From: Hemileia vastatrix
Taxonomy: Eukaryota > Basidiomycota > Pucciniomycetes > Pucciniales > Zaghouaniaceae
DNA: 64,000 nt
Assembly: GCA_030280995.1 (NCBI GenBank)
Contig: JASXTE010000007.1
Coordinates: 14,880,501-14,944,500 of the forward strand
Direction: 5' to 3'
In this document: positions 1 to 11,555 of the stretch, one piece after another
Position numbering within the stretch: position 1 is the stretch's first letter
Layout: every line of letters starts with the position of its first letter
Translations under genes and position numbers: made by a program
Notes under the pieces: generated by a model
Told to the model about the DNA's origin: nothing
What the model saw: the letters and a program-made list of their open reading frames with translations, nothing else
Databases searched by the model: none

Positions 1-2
1 GT

Positions 3-3000
3 GCTGGAGGAAGTGTAGTATCTGAAAAAGCTTTGGCTTCAGTGGATAAGGAATATTTGAGTAACTTATTACCTATAACTTCTGAAAAATGGAGAGGGTA
101 TGGTTCTACCTTATTTCCTATTGGCAAATACAAAACCTCTGTATTCTTCAAATATAATGGTGGTTTTGTCAGAGCTATTTGTGAGTTTTTTGTCATAAAA
201 AATGATAATTTGAGCAATTGGTTTATTATGGGAAATGATATTTTAACCATGTTTGGTGTGAAACTGGACTTAGAAAATAATTGCTTTACCTTAGGAAGGA
301 ATGGGAAAAGAAAATTCAAAATTTCCTCCCCTAGAAAACCTTCTGGGCATCTGTTAAAGTCTTGTAACTCACTGATCCAGTGTAAATGCAGACCAACAAT
401 TGAGATGGATGATTTATTAAATGAAATAAATACTGCTTCTTTTGGTGATCATTTAACTAGTGAACAAGAGGATTCTATTGTTGCCTCAATTAATTCCTTC
501 CCTATGGCTTTTGCTCATGGTTCTCATGTCTTGGGAAGTGTTCAGGAAGAAATGAAAATAACCTTATCCTGTAACTTGAGTGATATTCCTCCTAGTCTTA
601 AGAAAAAACCATGTCCTGCTTCTCCAACAAAAAGAAAGGATATTGAAGATAATATTACCACATTATTAAAAATGAATATCATTGAGCAAGTGGATGTCAC
701 CCCCAAATATTGTTTCATCTCCCCAGTCTTGATTTCTTATGAAAAAGATAAGGCTAGATTTTGTGGAGATTACAGAGCATTAAAAAATTATAATGTTGAT
801 GATATTTATCCTTTACACATAATTAATTCAATAAATGCTACCTTGCAAGGTGCAAAATGTATTAGTTGTCTGGATGGTAACAAAGGGTATCATCAAGTTC
901 CAGTTGAGAAAAATTCTCAGAATTTTTTGCTTATTGCTACTCATATGGGAATATATAAGTATGTTAGAATTCCATTTGGCCCTAAAAATGCCCCTTCAGA
1001 TTTCCAGAATGTCATGGATAACACTTTCCATCAGGAAATAATTGAAGGATGGCTCATGGTGTATATTGATGATATCTTAATTTTTTCTAAAACTTTTGAT
1101 GAACATATGGTTCACTTGAATAGAGTTTTTAAAAATATGGATGAAATCATTATGACCTTGTCCTTGAAAAAGTGTAAATCTGGTTCTCAATATTTGAAAG
1201 TCCTTGGACATGTTGTGTCAGGCTTACAAATTTGTGTAGACCAAAACAAAGTTGCTGCGATTCAAAATGTGAAAGCACCAACTTCTATAAGAGAAATCCA
1301 AAGTTTTTTTGGTATGTGTGGCTATTAAAGACAATATATTAAAAATTATCAGGTCATAGCCTTACCTCTTACCAAACTAACTAGGAAAGATGTTGCATTC
1401 ATCTGGAATAGTGACTGTCAAAAAGCTTTTGATACTTTAAAATGTTGCTTAAGGACAGCCCCTATCTTAGCTCTTCCAGATTTTAGCAAACCATTTTTCC
1501 TGTATACAGATTCTAGCTTTGTTGGTCTGGGTGCTGCCCTCCACCAGAAACAAATTATTAATGATAAATCATCAGCAGTTGTAATTTGTTATATTTCAAG
1601 AACCTTAAGAAATAGTGAATTGAAATATGGTGCCACTCAATTTGAGTGCTTAGCAGTTGTTTGGTCTCTTGAGAAACTTCATTACTAACTAGATGACCAA
1701 AAGTTTGAATTAGTAACTGACTGTAGTGCTATGAAGTCCCTCTAAAACCTGAAAACACCTAATAGACATATGTTCAGGTGGCAACTTGCTGTTCAAGAGT
1801 ACAGAGGACAGATGAAAATTATCCATAGGGCTGGAAATGTTCACTCCAATGTTGATATGCTGTCCAGACTGCCTCTTCAAATAATGACACCAACCCTACT
1901 TATGTACCTGAAGATGATACTGTTCATATCTATGGTATATTTATAGTTGATATGGAAGAGGATTTATTACAATTAATACTGGATTCATATGATAAGGATT
2001 CTGATTTAAAAAAATTAGTTACTATCTTAAATGATCCTAGGAATGCTTCAATTCAGGCATTAATTAAAACTCTTCCTGCAAAATATCAAAGTGCTTTGAT
2101 GCAAGGATAGTTTTCTATTGAAGATGGTTATATTTATTATAGAAGAAAGCTTACTAATGTAATTTTAATCCCTCTTTCTATGAAAGAAGCTATCCTCAAA
2201 ATTTGTCATGATGACATATTAGCTGGCCATTTTGATCTAGAAAAAACATTGATTAGAATAAAAAACACTGCTTGGTGGGCTAATATGTCTGAAGATACAA
2301 AATTATATGTTGAATCTTGTGATTCCTGCCAGAAATCTAAAAGGTTGACAGGTAAAAGAGAAGGTTTACTACAACATATTGAAGCACCTAATTCTCCTTG
2401 GCAAATAATTAACATGGATTTTGTCACTGGTCTTCCTGTAGCAGGTAAAGACAGTTATAACTCTTGTTGGGTAATAGTAGATAGATTCACAAAAAAGTGA
2501 AAATTTATTCCTACCCACAAAGATGTATCCACAAAAGAATTAGCTTTCTTATGGTGGTCTTACATGTTTAATATTATTGGTTTTCCAAAAGCCATTATCT
2601 CTGATAGGGATCCAAAATTTACTTCTGAGTTTTGGATCTCTTTGATAGATATTTGTGGCTGTGAGTTAAATTTATCTACAGCTCATCATCCTCAGACGGA
2701 TGGTCAAGCTGAAAGAATGATTCAAACTCTGGAAGATATGATTAGAAGGTATTGTGCCTTTGGTTTAGAATATAAAGACAATTACAGATTTACTCATGAC
2801 TGGGTCACTCTATTGCCTGGTCTTGAATTTGCATATAATAGCACTGTTCATTCTGTCACTGAGAAAAAGCCTTTTGAGCTTTGGTTAGGTTATATCCCAA
2901 ACACTCCTGCTCAAATTATCAATAATAAATTACCTAAGTTGGAACTACATTCTGGTGTAAAATCTTTTATGCAAATGCAACAGCTATGCAGAAGCCATGC

Positions 3001-3502
3001 TCAAAGCTGTATTGATAAAGCATTTGAATATGAAAATAAAAGATGGGATAAATCCCATAAAGAATACACATTTAACAAGGGTGATGAAGTGTTGATATCT
3101 ACTGTCCATTTCAATTTACAAGGTAACAACAAATTAAAAGATCCTTTTGTAGGATCATTTGTTGTTAAAAGAATGGTTGGTGATAATGCAGTAGAGGTTG
3201 TATTGTATTCTCCATATGATAGAAAACATCCTGTTTTTCCCATTTCTTTTCTTAAACCTTATACTTCCAACAGTGACTTTTTTCCCAAAAGATGGGGAAG
3301 ACCTAAGAAAAACCCTCAGGAAGTCACAGAAACTGCAAAAATTGATGAAATTCTCAATGATAGAATTATCCCTTCAGATAGAGGTATTTAATATTTATTG
3401 AGATATAAGAACAAGTCATCTGAACATGATGCATGGATACCTGGAAAAGAAATTTCAAATCTCTCTACTCTGTTAAAAAAGTATAAAAAGAAAAAATCTT
3501 AG
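3..3502 (+). pseudogene. Gyp1-a pol (protease end, RT, RNase H, integrase, chromodomain), disrupted
   Basis: Reads in one frame from just after the protease DSG active site. RT keeps the dNTP-site region and the YIDD catalytic box near 1063-1074. RNase H, the integrase HHCC finger (about 2206-2340), the DDE core (MDF near 2415, SDRD near 2600, ERM near 2711) and a C-terminal chromodomain are recognisable. Compared with the complete copy there are nonsense changes near 1326 (Tyr to TAA), 1688, 1744, 2109, 2499 (Cys to TGA) and 3389, and a one-base deletion near 1877 shifts the frame. Most of these changes are transversions towards A or T, so they do not look like RIP. The natural stop is at 3500-3502, as in the complete copy. 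Confidence 0.92.
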
Positions 3503-3523
3503 CATTTTTTTATTGTTTTTTTA

Positions 3524-3535
3524 GAGTTAGGGAGT
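3524..3535 (+). other. Polypurine tract of Gyp1-a
   Basis: AGAGTTAGGGAG follows a T-rich 3' UTR and directly precedes the LTR start. The same block (AGAGTGAGGGAG) precedes the LTRs at 19598 and 47341. By family knowledge it primes plus-strand DNA synthesis. Confidence 0.75.
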
Positions 3536-3553
3536 ATCAGCCAGGCTATCACA

Positions 3554-4288
3554 CACTATGTGGAAAACAGCAATGAAAAGTGTCCTGCGACAACGAGACT
3601 TAGGCATGTCCCAGCACAGAGAATGCGACTTTCAAGATTCAAAATGGCCAGAGACAGCAAATTTTGTTGCTGCATATTTCTTTGCCTTTGATAATTATTT
3701 CTTTATTGTTTCCTTTTTTCATTGCTCAACATTTTCTATATTTTTAAAGCTATTGTTTTTTGATTTTTAACCCTGACCCCACCCTCCACTCGCTCACCAC
3801 CACCACACCCACCACCACTTGCACACCACCACCTCCACCACCACCTGCCCACCACCACTTGCCCACCTCAACTCAAAAAAAAAAAATTGATTATCTAAGG
3901 GGAGCTGAGAAGTCACTAATTAAAACTATGTTTCTAGGTGATTGAATTTTTTTTTTCCTGTAAATCTTTGTTACTTTTTAAATTATGACTTATTTAGCTA
4001 AAAAAAAAAAAAATCTGAATGGAAATGAAAAAAAAAATGTATTTATTGAATTTTTTTTTCCTTTTCATACCTAGTTTTACTAAGCAAAAAATAAGAGACA
4101 TAAAATAATATATGAAAGAAATGAGCATACTAAAGTGAAAGGGCTGTGCAGCTACAACTTGGCATTGTCACAGGAAATTTTTGATGTAGCAGTACACTGA
4201 AATTGTTGCTTTGTGGATTTTAAGCCCAGTTTTTGGCTTGCGATTGGTTGTCGCAGGACAGCCTGCGACACCACTTTCCCACGTAGTG
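3554..4288. mobile_element. MITE-like non-autonomous DNA transposon with imperfect terminal inverted repeats
   Basis: A 735-bp insertion inside an LTR. The left end CACTATGTGGAAAA pairs with the right end, whose reverse complement begins CACTACGTGGGAAA; a second block, TGTCCTGCGACAAC, recurs inverted inside both ends. The right end holds a perfect 8-bp hairpin (GTCGCAGG/CCTGCGAC, 4-bp loop, 4250-4269). There is no transposase. Comparison with the uninterrupted LTR at 38810 defines the insertion. No clear target-site duplication is visible, so the superfamily is not assigned. The interior contains a CCACCA-rich tract. Confidence 0.72.
3769..3872 (+). repeat. CCACCA-rich low-complexity tract
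   Basis: Irregular CACCAC/CCACCA repeats inside the TIR element. The apparent open frame across it is a product of composition. Confidence 0.8.
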
Positions 4289-5069
4289 AAAGGAGCCCAG
4301 AAATTTATATAATAAATTACTGCAATCATATAAAGGAATAAAATTATGTAATTACAAAAAATTGTTAAAATAAAATTATAAATATTTTATGAATAAATAA
4401 AATAATTACTATACTTAATTTTATTATTAAATAAGTTTTATTACATAAACAAATATTATATTCTATAATATCATGGCGCACTTTGTATGTATAAATAAAT
4501 TATTTAAAACTATATTATAAGTGTAAATTTAACTTACACTGTAATTACAATTTCAATAATAAAATTTATATAAACTAAATACAACTTATCATATTATACT
4601 ATCCATAAATATTGGGTGCTTCCTTGACCCTTAATTGTGTCACTAAAAATTACTAAATTAATTAAAAGAAAATTTTATTTAATTTGATTAAATTTAAGTT
4701 CTCATTTTAAATAAGTTACTTTATTAAATTAATTAGTTGTTTCAATTAATTATTTGAAATAGTTAAAATAATTAAATTACCTTTACTTAAACTGAATTAA
4801 GATTATTTAAAAGCGTAAAAATAAACTCTTTTGTTTTAATTAAACCTTTTTAGCTATTTGTATTCCTTCTTTAGATTTCTTTCTCACAGTTCTCATTTTC
4901 CATACTCACGTAGTTATTTGTTATATTAATCCTATTCTTTTTTAGAAATTTCCGATGGGAAAATTAGTTGCTTATTCATGGGTTTATTTTTTATGTTTTT
5001 AATGATTTTTTTCACATTATTTTACTCTTTTGTAATTACTATTGGAACGCTCCAGAAGGTCCTCTTGCC

Positions 5070-5076
5070 TATAAAA
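5070..5076 (+). promoter_or_regulatory. TATA box of Gyp1-a LTR
   Basis: TATAAAA in the context TTGCCTATAAAAGG. The same core is present in the LTRs at 12318, 20360, 39647 and 47855, which marks the U3/R promoter of the family. Confidence 0.65.
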
Positions 5077-5559
5077 GGGCTTTGGAAACCTCTCTGGTAG
5101 CTCATTAATTATTACACACTCAACTTGACTATATCTTAAATATAATACGTTTATCTACTATTTCTATTAGTATTACAATTCTAATTAATATATTATATAA
5201 ATAATTAAAGTTTGCTTTAAGTCTAATAATAATTATAACTGATTGCTGTGTTTTGAACATAATTACTAGTAAAATTATATTATAATTTAAATAAAACCTT
5301 ACAATTGTGTCAAGTCTCCAAGTTCTCTAATCATCCTCTCTTTTCAAGATACATATATTATTTTATTACTCTCCACCTTTGTAATATCTTGTCTTCCCTC
5401 TATATTTTCCCTTTTCACCTTCTCCTCCTCCTTCTTCAAGATGACCAGCTGATACTTACTGTTATCAGATGGAAGTCAATGTGGACTAAAAGGCATAAAT
5501 ACACTTCATTGAGCGTCAATTAATACCTGGCTTAGAGATGGACCATCAGTACCTTGGCC

Positions 5560-6000
5560 CAGATCAATATGGATAGGAAAATTTGAATGACATACATAGA
5601 AACAAAGTTAAGAAAGATATTGATAAAGCAGAAGCATTAAGATTTTGGCACAGATTTTTTGATAATAGATGTCTGAGAAGTATACAAAAGTTTATTAATG
5701 GTAATTTTGGAGAAGGATTACTGGATTTAATACCATTGGGCACCATCAATTGCACAATATGAAAATTGAAAAATCAAAACAATCAGACCCTATCAATAAG
5801 TCAAACAGAGCTCACTTATTGGTAAATTGTTTAGAAGTGGACCTGATGGGTACTTTTGAAGTTTCAAAATCTAAAAGATATGTTACTATTAACAACATTT
5901 GAAGTAGTTTCAAGCAATGGTAATGTAGAGATATTGATATCAAAAGATAAAGAATTGTGGTACACAGCTCAAAAAATGCAGATAGTTCTAAGTTCACGCA
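5560..6000 (+). pseudogene. Ty1/copia integrase relic
   Basis: Broken plus-strand translation resembles the copia pre-integrase zinc finger followed by the start of the integrase core. FWHRFF aligns with the family's usual WHxRxGH. The stretch ending DLIPLGTINCTI, with a stop where the second finger Cys is expected, matches the C-x2-C part. VDLMGTFEVSKSKRY matches the start of the catalytic domain. Several frameshifts and stops interrupt it. No LTRs were found around it. Assignment rests on remembered family patterns. Confidence 0.6.
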
Positions 6001-6629
6001 AGTGAAAAAAAGGAGTTGCTATGAAGGATGATTTTAAAGTTTAAAAAAGTGGTCTTCAAAACTGCAGATAAAGTAGACTCTCTGTGCATAGTTTTTTAGT
6101 GTAGTATATATATACATTCCGCAACAAGTAGAAGCTAGAGAAAAATACATACTAGACTGTAGGAAAAGAGAATGGTATGTACTTAAAAAATTGTGGCTAT
6201 TGCTATAGGCATGGTATAGATTTAGGAAGAGGTGTCAAGTTATGGTACAGGTTTCACCCTAAGATAGGTGAGATGGTAAATAAACATAGTCCATAGGTAT
6301 CTTTCATTGATATACTAGGATACAAGCAAGGATGATCAAACATGTCACTAGAAAAATGAGAAACTAAAAAACAAGCCAAATATGCAGCACTCAATGATAA
6401 GAGAGTAAAGGTAAGACTCTAGATAGGAAAGGGTACTTACTCAGCACTTAGGGTTTCAGAATTGGTAAATACTCACACAAAAAGTGCATGTTTCCATAAT
6501 AAGTACAGAAGGTGGTACAGTAATTTTTATGTAGCTGAGTATCTCAGGAAGCATAGGGTATTTAAATGTAGGCTCTAATAGTTGATTTTCTGTTAATAAT
6601 TCAGACTATATAAGAGTAGAATTATTCTA
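6001..6629. other. Unassigned AT-rich sequence between transposon relics
   Basis: Only short broken frames are present. It may continue the copia relic or be the decayed 5' part of the gypsy relic to its right, but no motif could be recognised. Confidence 0.5.
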
Positions 6630-9217
6630 ATGCTTTACATAGATTACTGAGATAAATAGATTAATGCTTGATATAAAAGGTTACCACCAGATTCCTGTGG
6701 AAAAGAATTCTCAGAATTTTATATTCATAGCCACACACATGGGGATATATAGATATGTGAGAATACCTTTTTTCCCAAAAAATTTCCCTTCAGTCTTCCA
6801 AAAACTGATGGATAGTGTTTTCATCAGGAAATGGTTAGAGTATGGCTTTTAGTTTAAATTGATGACATCATAGTGTTTTCAAAAACATATGATGAGCATT
6901 TAAATCACCTGAAAAGAGTATTTCAAAAGATGTATGAAATTAATATGAAAATTGCATTAATGAAATGTAAGTTTGGGTTTCAATATTTGAAATACTTGGA
7001 CATGTTGTATCTGGATTGAAAATTTATTTTTAACAGAATAAAGTGGCAGCAATAAAAACATTAGTATACCTAAGAATGTGAAAGATGTTCAAAGTTTTTT
7101 AGGTATGTGTGGATATTATAGGCAGTATATAAAACACTACAAATCCATTGCAACCCCTTTAACAACATTAATCATGAAAAATGAGGCTTTCATTTGAAAT
7201 AATGAAAGACAAAATGTATTTGGTAAATTAATGGGATGTTTAATGTCAGCTCCAATATTGGGACTACCAGACTTAAACCTCCCTTTTATCTTGTATACTG
7301 ATGCAAGCTTCACAGGGTTATGTGCTGCTTTACAGCAAAAACAGATAATAAATGTTAAATTATCTGAATTATCTGTTATATATCCAGAGCCTTAAGAAAG
7401 ATTTAATTAAGGTATGGTGCCACCCAACTGGAATGTTTAGCCATTGTGTGAGCCATGAAGAAACTTTATTACTACCTGGAAGACCAGAAGTTTGAATTAA
7501 TAACAGATTGCAGTGCAGTAAAATAATTACTAAACATGAAAAAACCTAATAGGTGCATTTTTAGATGGGAAATAGCTGTACAAGATGACAGAGGAATAAT
7601 GAAAATAACTCATAGAGCAGGAGAATTGCATTCTAATGTGGATTTATTATTCAGAAGCCCTTTGCCAAATGATAATGAAAACATAGCTTATGTACCTGAA
7701 AATGAGGTAATACATATATTTGGGATTTATATAGTGGATTTAGAGGAAGAATTTATGCAAACATTATTAGAAAATTATTCATCTGATGAAGATTTGTCTA
7801 AATTATTTACCACTTTAAATGACCCAACTAATGCCTCTATGAGTGCATTAATTAAAACCTTACCTCCAAAGTATAGAATTGAATTGGTAAAAGTAAACTT
7901 TCAATTGAAGATGAATACATATATTACAGAAAAAAGCTAAGTAATGTAATAGTTATACAACCTTCTATGAAAGAGTTAATGTTAAGTTCTTGTCATGATG
8001 ACATCTTATCTGGTCATTTTGATTTTAACAAGACATTAACAAGAGTTAAAGACACAGCCTGATGGATAAATATGAAAGAGGATGTACAAAAAACTAAATT
8101 GAAACATGTCACTCTTTCCAAAAATCTTAAAGATTGACTGGGAAGAGAGTTGGGCTGTTACAACAAATAGAGCAGCAAAAAGCACGTTGGGAAATTATAA
8201 ACATGGACTTTGTAACTGGATTTCAATTAGAAGAAAAAGAATGCTTAAATCTTGCTAGTTATTTGTAGATAGACTAACAAATATTATTCCTTTTCTTGCT
8301 ACCCATAAAGAGGTATTATAAAAAGACTTGTAATTAATATGGTGGACTGAAATGATGAATACTTCTGGGTTCCCCAAAGTCATAATCTCTGAAGGAGACT
8401 AAACATTTTCTTCTTATTCCTGGAAATGTTTCATGGAAGTATCAGGCTGTCAATTGAGATTTTCTACAGCACAACATCCACAAAATGATGGGCTGGTTGA
8501 GATAATGATAAAAACTCTGGAGGATCTAATCAGAAGATATTGTACCTTTGTATTAGAATACAAATACAATTAGAAATTCAAAAATGACTGAGTAAAATTT
8601 ATTCCTTGGCTTGAATTTGCTTAAAATAGCACAATTCATTCTGTAACAAAGAGAAAAACATTTGAACTCTGGCTGAGGTATGTACCAAATACACCAGTAA
8701 TTTTTTTAAACAAATTATCAAGGTTATATATACCCCTGGTACTAAATCATTTAATCATATGCAAAAAATTTGTGGAAAAAGTGAAGAAGAATTCATTCAA
8801 AAAAAATTTGAATATGAAAAGAAAAGAAAAGATGGGATAAAAACCATAAATAGTTTGAATTTAAAAAAGGACATGATATTCTTAATTCAACACTATATTT
8901 TAACTTTCAAGATGATATTAAAGTAAAGGATAATTTTGTGGGGCCTTTTGTAGTAAATTAAATAGTTGCTAATAATGCTGTGGAATACATATTATATGAC
9001 CCATATGATAGGAAAAGTCCAGTTTTACCTATCCTATTATTAAAACCTTACCATGCAAATGATCCTCTTTTATCTCCAAAAAAAGAGGAAGGCCTAAGAA
9101 AAAGTTTGAAAAACTTGTGGAAACAGCAGAGATTGAATAATTAATCAAGAAAAGAATCCTTACTAAAGAGAATAAATCTAGGTATTTATTAAGATATATG
9201 GAAAAATCAAAATTTTA
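6630..9217 (+). pseudogene. Gyp1-b: old, heavily decayed Ty3/gypsy pol fragment
   Basis: Frames in all three phases align piecewise with the complete Gyp1 pol. RT begins near 6664 (KGYHQ, NSQNF, THMGIY), with remnants of the IDD box near 6860 and RNase H at about 7290-7600. The tether before integrase is open at 7536-7940. The HHCC finger and integrase core lie at about 7995-8640, and the chromodomain start is near 9175, where similarity stops abruptly against minus-strand gag sequence. Dozens of stops and indels make it much older than Gyp1-a or Gyp1-d. No LTR remains on either side. Confidence 0.85.
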
Positions 9218-11340
9218 TTTATCAATTTTCCACCACTAGCACACATAAAATCCAAGTATTGTGATTTTACATTTAGAATAACTATTTTATTAGTCTTCCC
9301 CTGAGGTTTAATCACTAAATCATTTACTAATAAGTAGTTAAACCATCAATATTTACTATTAAATCATACTTAGATACTAGCATACACTGACAGAATGCCT
9401 CTACACTCTTCATTAGTGCAGGAAAAATAATACCCACCTTTAAAATATCTTTGTGAGATTCAACAAAATCTTCCAAAGATAAATCCAATCCACCAAAAAA
9501 ATCTACCTCTCCACTGAAGACAGTTTATGATTCTGATGGCAAAACCAAAGAGATAATATTTTCTGAATAAAACTCCAAATAAACTAACAAAAAATCTTCC
9601 CCAAAATCAAAATATTCTTCATCAGTCACATAAATATCTTCATCTTCAGAGACATTTTCTTTCCCAAGAGAATCATATTTCAAAATAGTACCTCCAGGCT
9701 GCCCAAAATCTCTGGGAATTGGTTAATTTAAAATTTCCACAGCAACTAAATCTTCTACACTATCATCAAGTTCTTTTAAAATAATTAAAGTATTTTATTC
9801 AGGTTCCAAATCAACATCAGTCAGAGAATCCAGATAATCCAAAACATCCTTCTTCAGCAACTCCATATATGGAATACTACTTTCTTCATTTAGAGAAGTT
9901 TTCATCAAATTAGAATAAAAAAGAAACTCCCAAACAACCTCTTTAAGCTTTTTCTTCATAGCGTTCCAAAACGCATACTTTGTATCAAGGGGTCTTTTAA
10001 GTCTAGAAGGTTTTTACGGCAGTCCAAAGGCAGTAATAGTGGAATTTTAGGGTTTCAAAGTTTTTAGAGTACACTTATTTATCTTTTTTATTTATTTTAC
10101 TCAAATTTAAGAGTAATAAATTTTAATTATTATTATAAATTAATGAGGCAGTACTACGTAATTGTAATTTAATAAAACCAATAATAAATAGTAAAAGTAA
10201 TTAAGTGGAAATAAGTGTTTGATAATATATGTAAGTAAATGAATGTTCAAAAACAACCAGAAAGGAGGGCCTTATATAGGCAAAGGAGAGACAAAGCACA
10301 GTGTTAAAATCCTAAATACAGTAGTATGAGAGAAGAAAAGAATATTCCAGAAAATATTTACAATTAATAAGGTTGTTCCAAAAAGAAGGTGTCAGAAAAG
10401 TGTATTCACTGTATATGACAGAAATAAATAAACTTATTTAAAATTTACTGTAAATGTCAATTTTAAATAAGTAATTTGAATTTTTTGTAGATAGTTAATT
10501 TTATTTGAATATTAAATTTTTATTTTAATTTAAAATTTATTTTTAAATTAATTTCTATATCATTTAACCTGTCATTTAGCATAGTGTTAGAAAATAAAAA
10601 TATAAGAGACATGTTAATATTAATTTTAATTATTCACTAACTTTACCCTTTTGTAATTATTTAGTTTATTATACGTAAATTTAATTTAAATAAATTATTA
10701 TTAATAAAATTAAAATAATAAGGTGTGGCTTCATCCAAGTAAATAATAAATTATTTTACCGGGTAAGTCTAGCAGCCTGGCTGACACTTTGATTCATTTT
10801 CATGAAACAAAATATCATCAATCAATAGATAATCCAAGACCACCTGAACTTCAATCATAAAATGATGGTACTGACCCAGAGATGAAACATCACCTTTTGA
10901 TTCCCATCACCTAGCTATATCCTTGGGATCCTCAAATGAATAAACCTTTGGCCACCTTTGTACCATCTCAAACTTTAGCTTCTCCCAATCTTGACCTTTA
11001 TAGCCATCCATATTAATAACCTCCTCTCCACATTTATTTCACCTATAAAAATCTAATCTTTTTCACCATATCCAAAGGAAAATCACCATCAAAACCTGAA
11101 GCAGTTTCATACCTATATAAAAATTTCTCCAAATCATCACCAGTAGAGTTAGGCTTATCCCAAGATACAATCCTTACTTAATCCCTAATAGGTGCACCAG
11201 CAGCCAATACACTTGATCAAATAGCAGAAGACTTCCCAATGACAAAAGATGAACCATAAAAAATTGTTCCAAAAAGTGAGCCTCTCAAAGACTAAGTTAA
11301 TCCAAGTATCAAGTAATTTCATTCAAAAGCCAGAAAATTC
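9218..11340 (-). pseudogene. Gyp4 gag relic, interrupted by a solo LTR
   Basis: On the minus strand, two blocks (about 11240 to 10792 and 9977 to about 9220) read as a Gag related to that of the element at 55459. Shared features include the YETA and LDMVKKI segments, a MxGYKxxDWxxL block, HENxxK and a LMKT segment. The frame breaks exactly at an inserted LTR and resumes on its far side. Internal stops are present. Beyond the LTR the protein becomes acidic and unrecognised. It lies downstream of a primer-binding-like site and a long LTR on the same strand, so it belongs to a minus-strand element whose pol is gone. Confidence 0.72.
9983..10786 (-). repeat. Gyp1-c: solo LTR with 5-bp target duplication
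   Basis: On the minus strand it starts TGTCAGCCAGGCTGCTAG and ends CCCCTTGATA, matching the LTRs at 31988 and 47341. It is 804 bp long and is flanked by CTTTG at 9978-9982 and 10787-10791. No internal sequence remains, so it is a product of LTR-LTR recombination. It sits inside the Gyp4 gag. Confidence 0.88.
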
Positions 11341-11343
11341 AAA

Positions 11344-11360
11344 CCCCACATTTGGCACCA
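11344..11360 (-). other. Primer-binding-site-like sequence of Gyp4
   Basis: The minus-strand TGGTGCCAAATGTGGGG resembles TGGCGCCCAACGTGGGG at 55372 in Gyp3, and lies just inside the LTR. The matching tRNA was not identified. Confidence 0.55.
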
Positions 11361-11365
11361 CCAAT

Positions 11366-11555
11366 TTAGGAAGAATCATACAGTTGCTTTCAGGCTTAGA
11401 TCAAGTAAAGAGACATAAAATAGCCTTAATGGTCAGTTTTCTAGAATATTTATATGGTCCTGTATGAATACTGTAGTACAGACCCAATAATTATTAAAAT
11501 ATCACTCAATATAGAGGTCTCAGTAATTTAAATCTCTCAAATTATATATGGCTTA
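11366..11555 (-). repeat. Gyp4 5' LTR, left (3'-terminal) piece
   Basis: Matches the left end of the uninterrupted LTR copy at 33790 (for example TTAATGGTCAGTTTTCTAGA). It is separated from its other half at 20738-22048 by the insertion of Gyp1-d. The exact LTR end near 11366-11388 is uncertain. Confidence 0.75.

Larger units (their letters stand above)
1..5454 (+). mobile_element. Gyp1-a: 5'-truncated Ty3/gypsy chromodomain retrotransposon
   Basis: The window opens inside the protease of a Ty3/gypsy element and runs through reverse transcriptase, RNase H, integrase, chromodomain, polypurine tract and 3' LTR. The proteins are near-identical to those of the complete copy at 11556-20732, so the family assignment is firm. 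The element is dead: pol has at least six stops and one frameshift, and the 3' LTR is split by a 735-bp TIR element. The 5' LTR and gag lie outside the window, so target-site duplication cannot be checked. Confidence 0.93.
3536..5454 (+). repeat. 3' LTR of Gyp1-a, split by a 735-bp insertion
   Basis: The LTR starts TATCAGCCAGG (TGTCAGCCAGG in other copies) at 3536, is interrupted at 3554-4288, resumes at 4289 and ends CTGATA at 5454. Without the insertion it is about 1.18 kb. It shares U3 blocks with the LTRs at 11556 and 38810: ATGGCGCA near 4473, GACCCTTAATTGTGTC near 4625 and TATAAAA at 5070-5076. It is closer to the LTR at 38810 than to the one at 11556. Confidence 0.8.

Noticed and set aside
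3760..3945. Pro/Thr/His-rich open frame
   Set aside because: Produced by a CCACCA simple repeat inside a TIR element.
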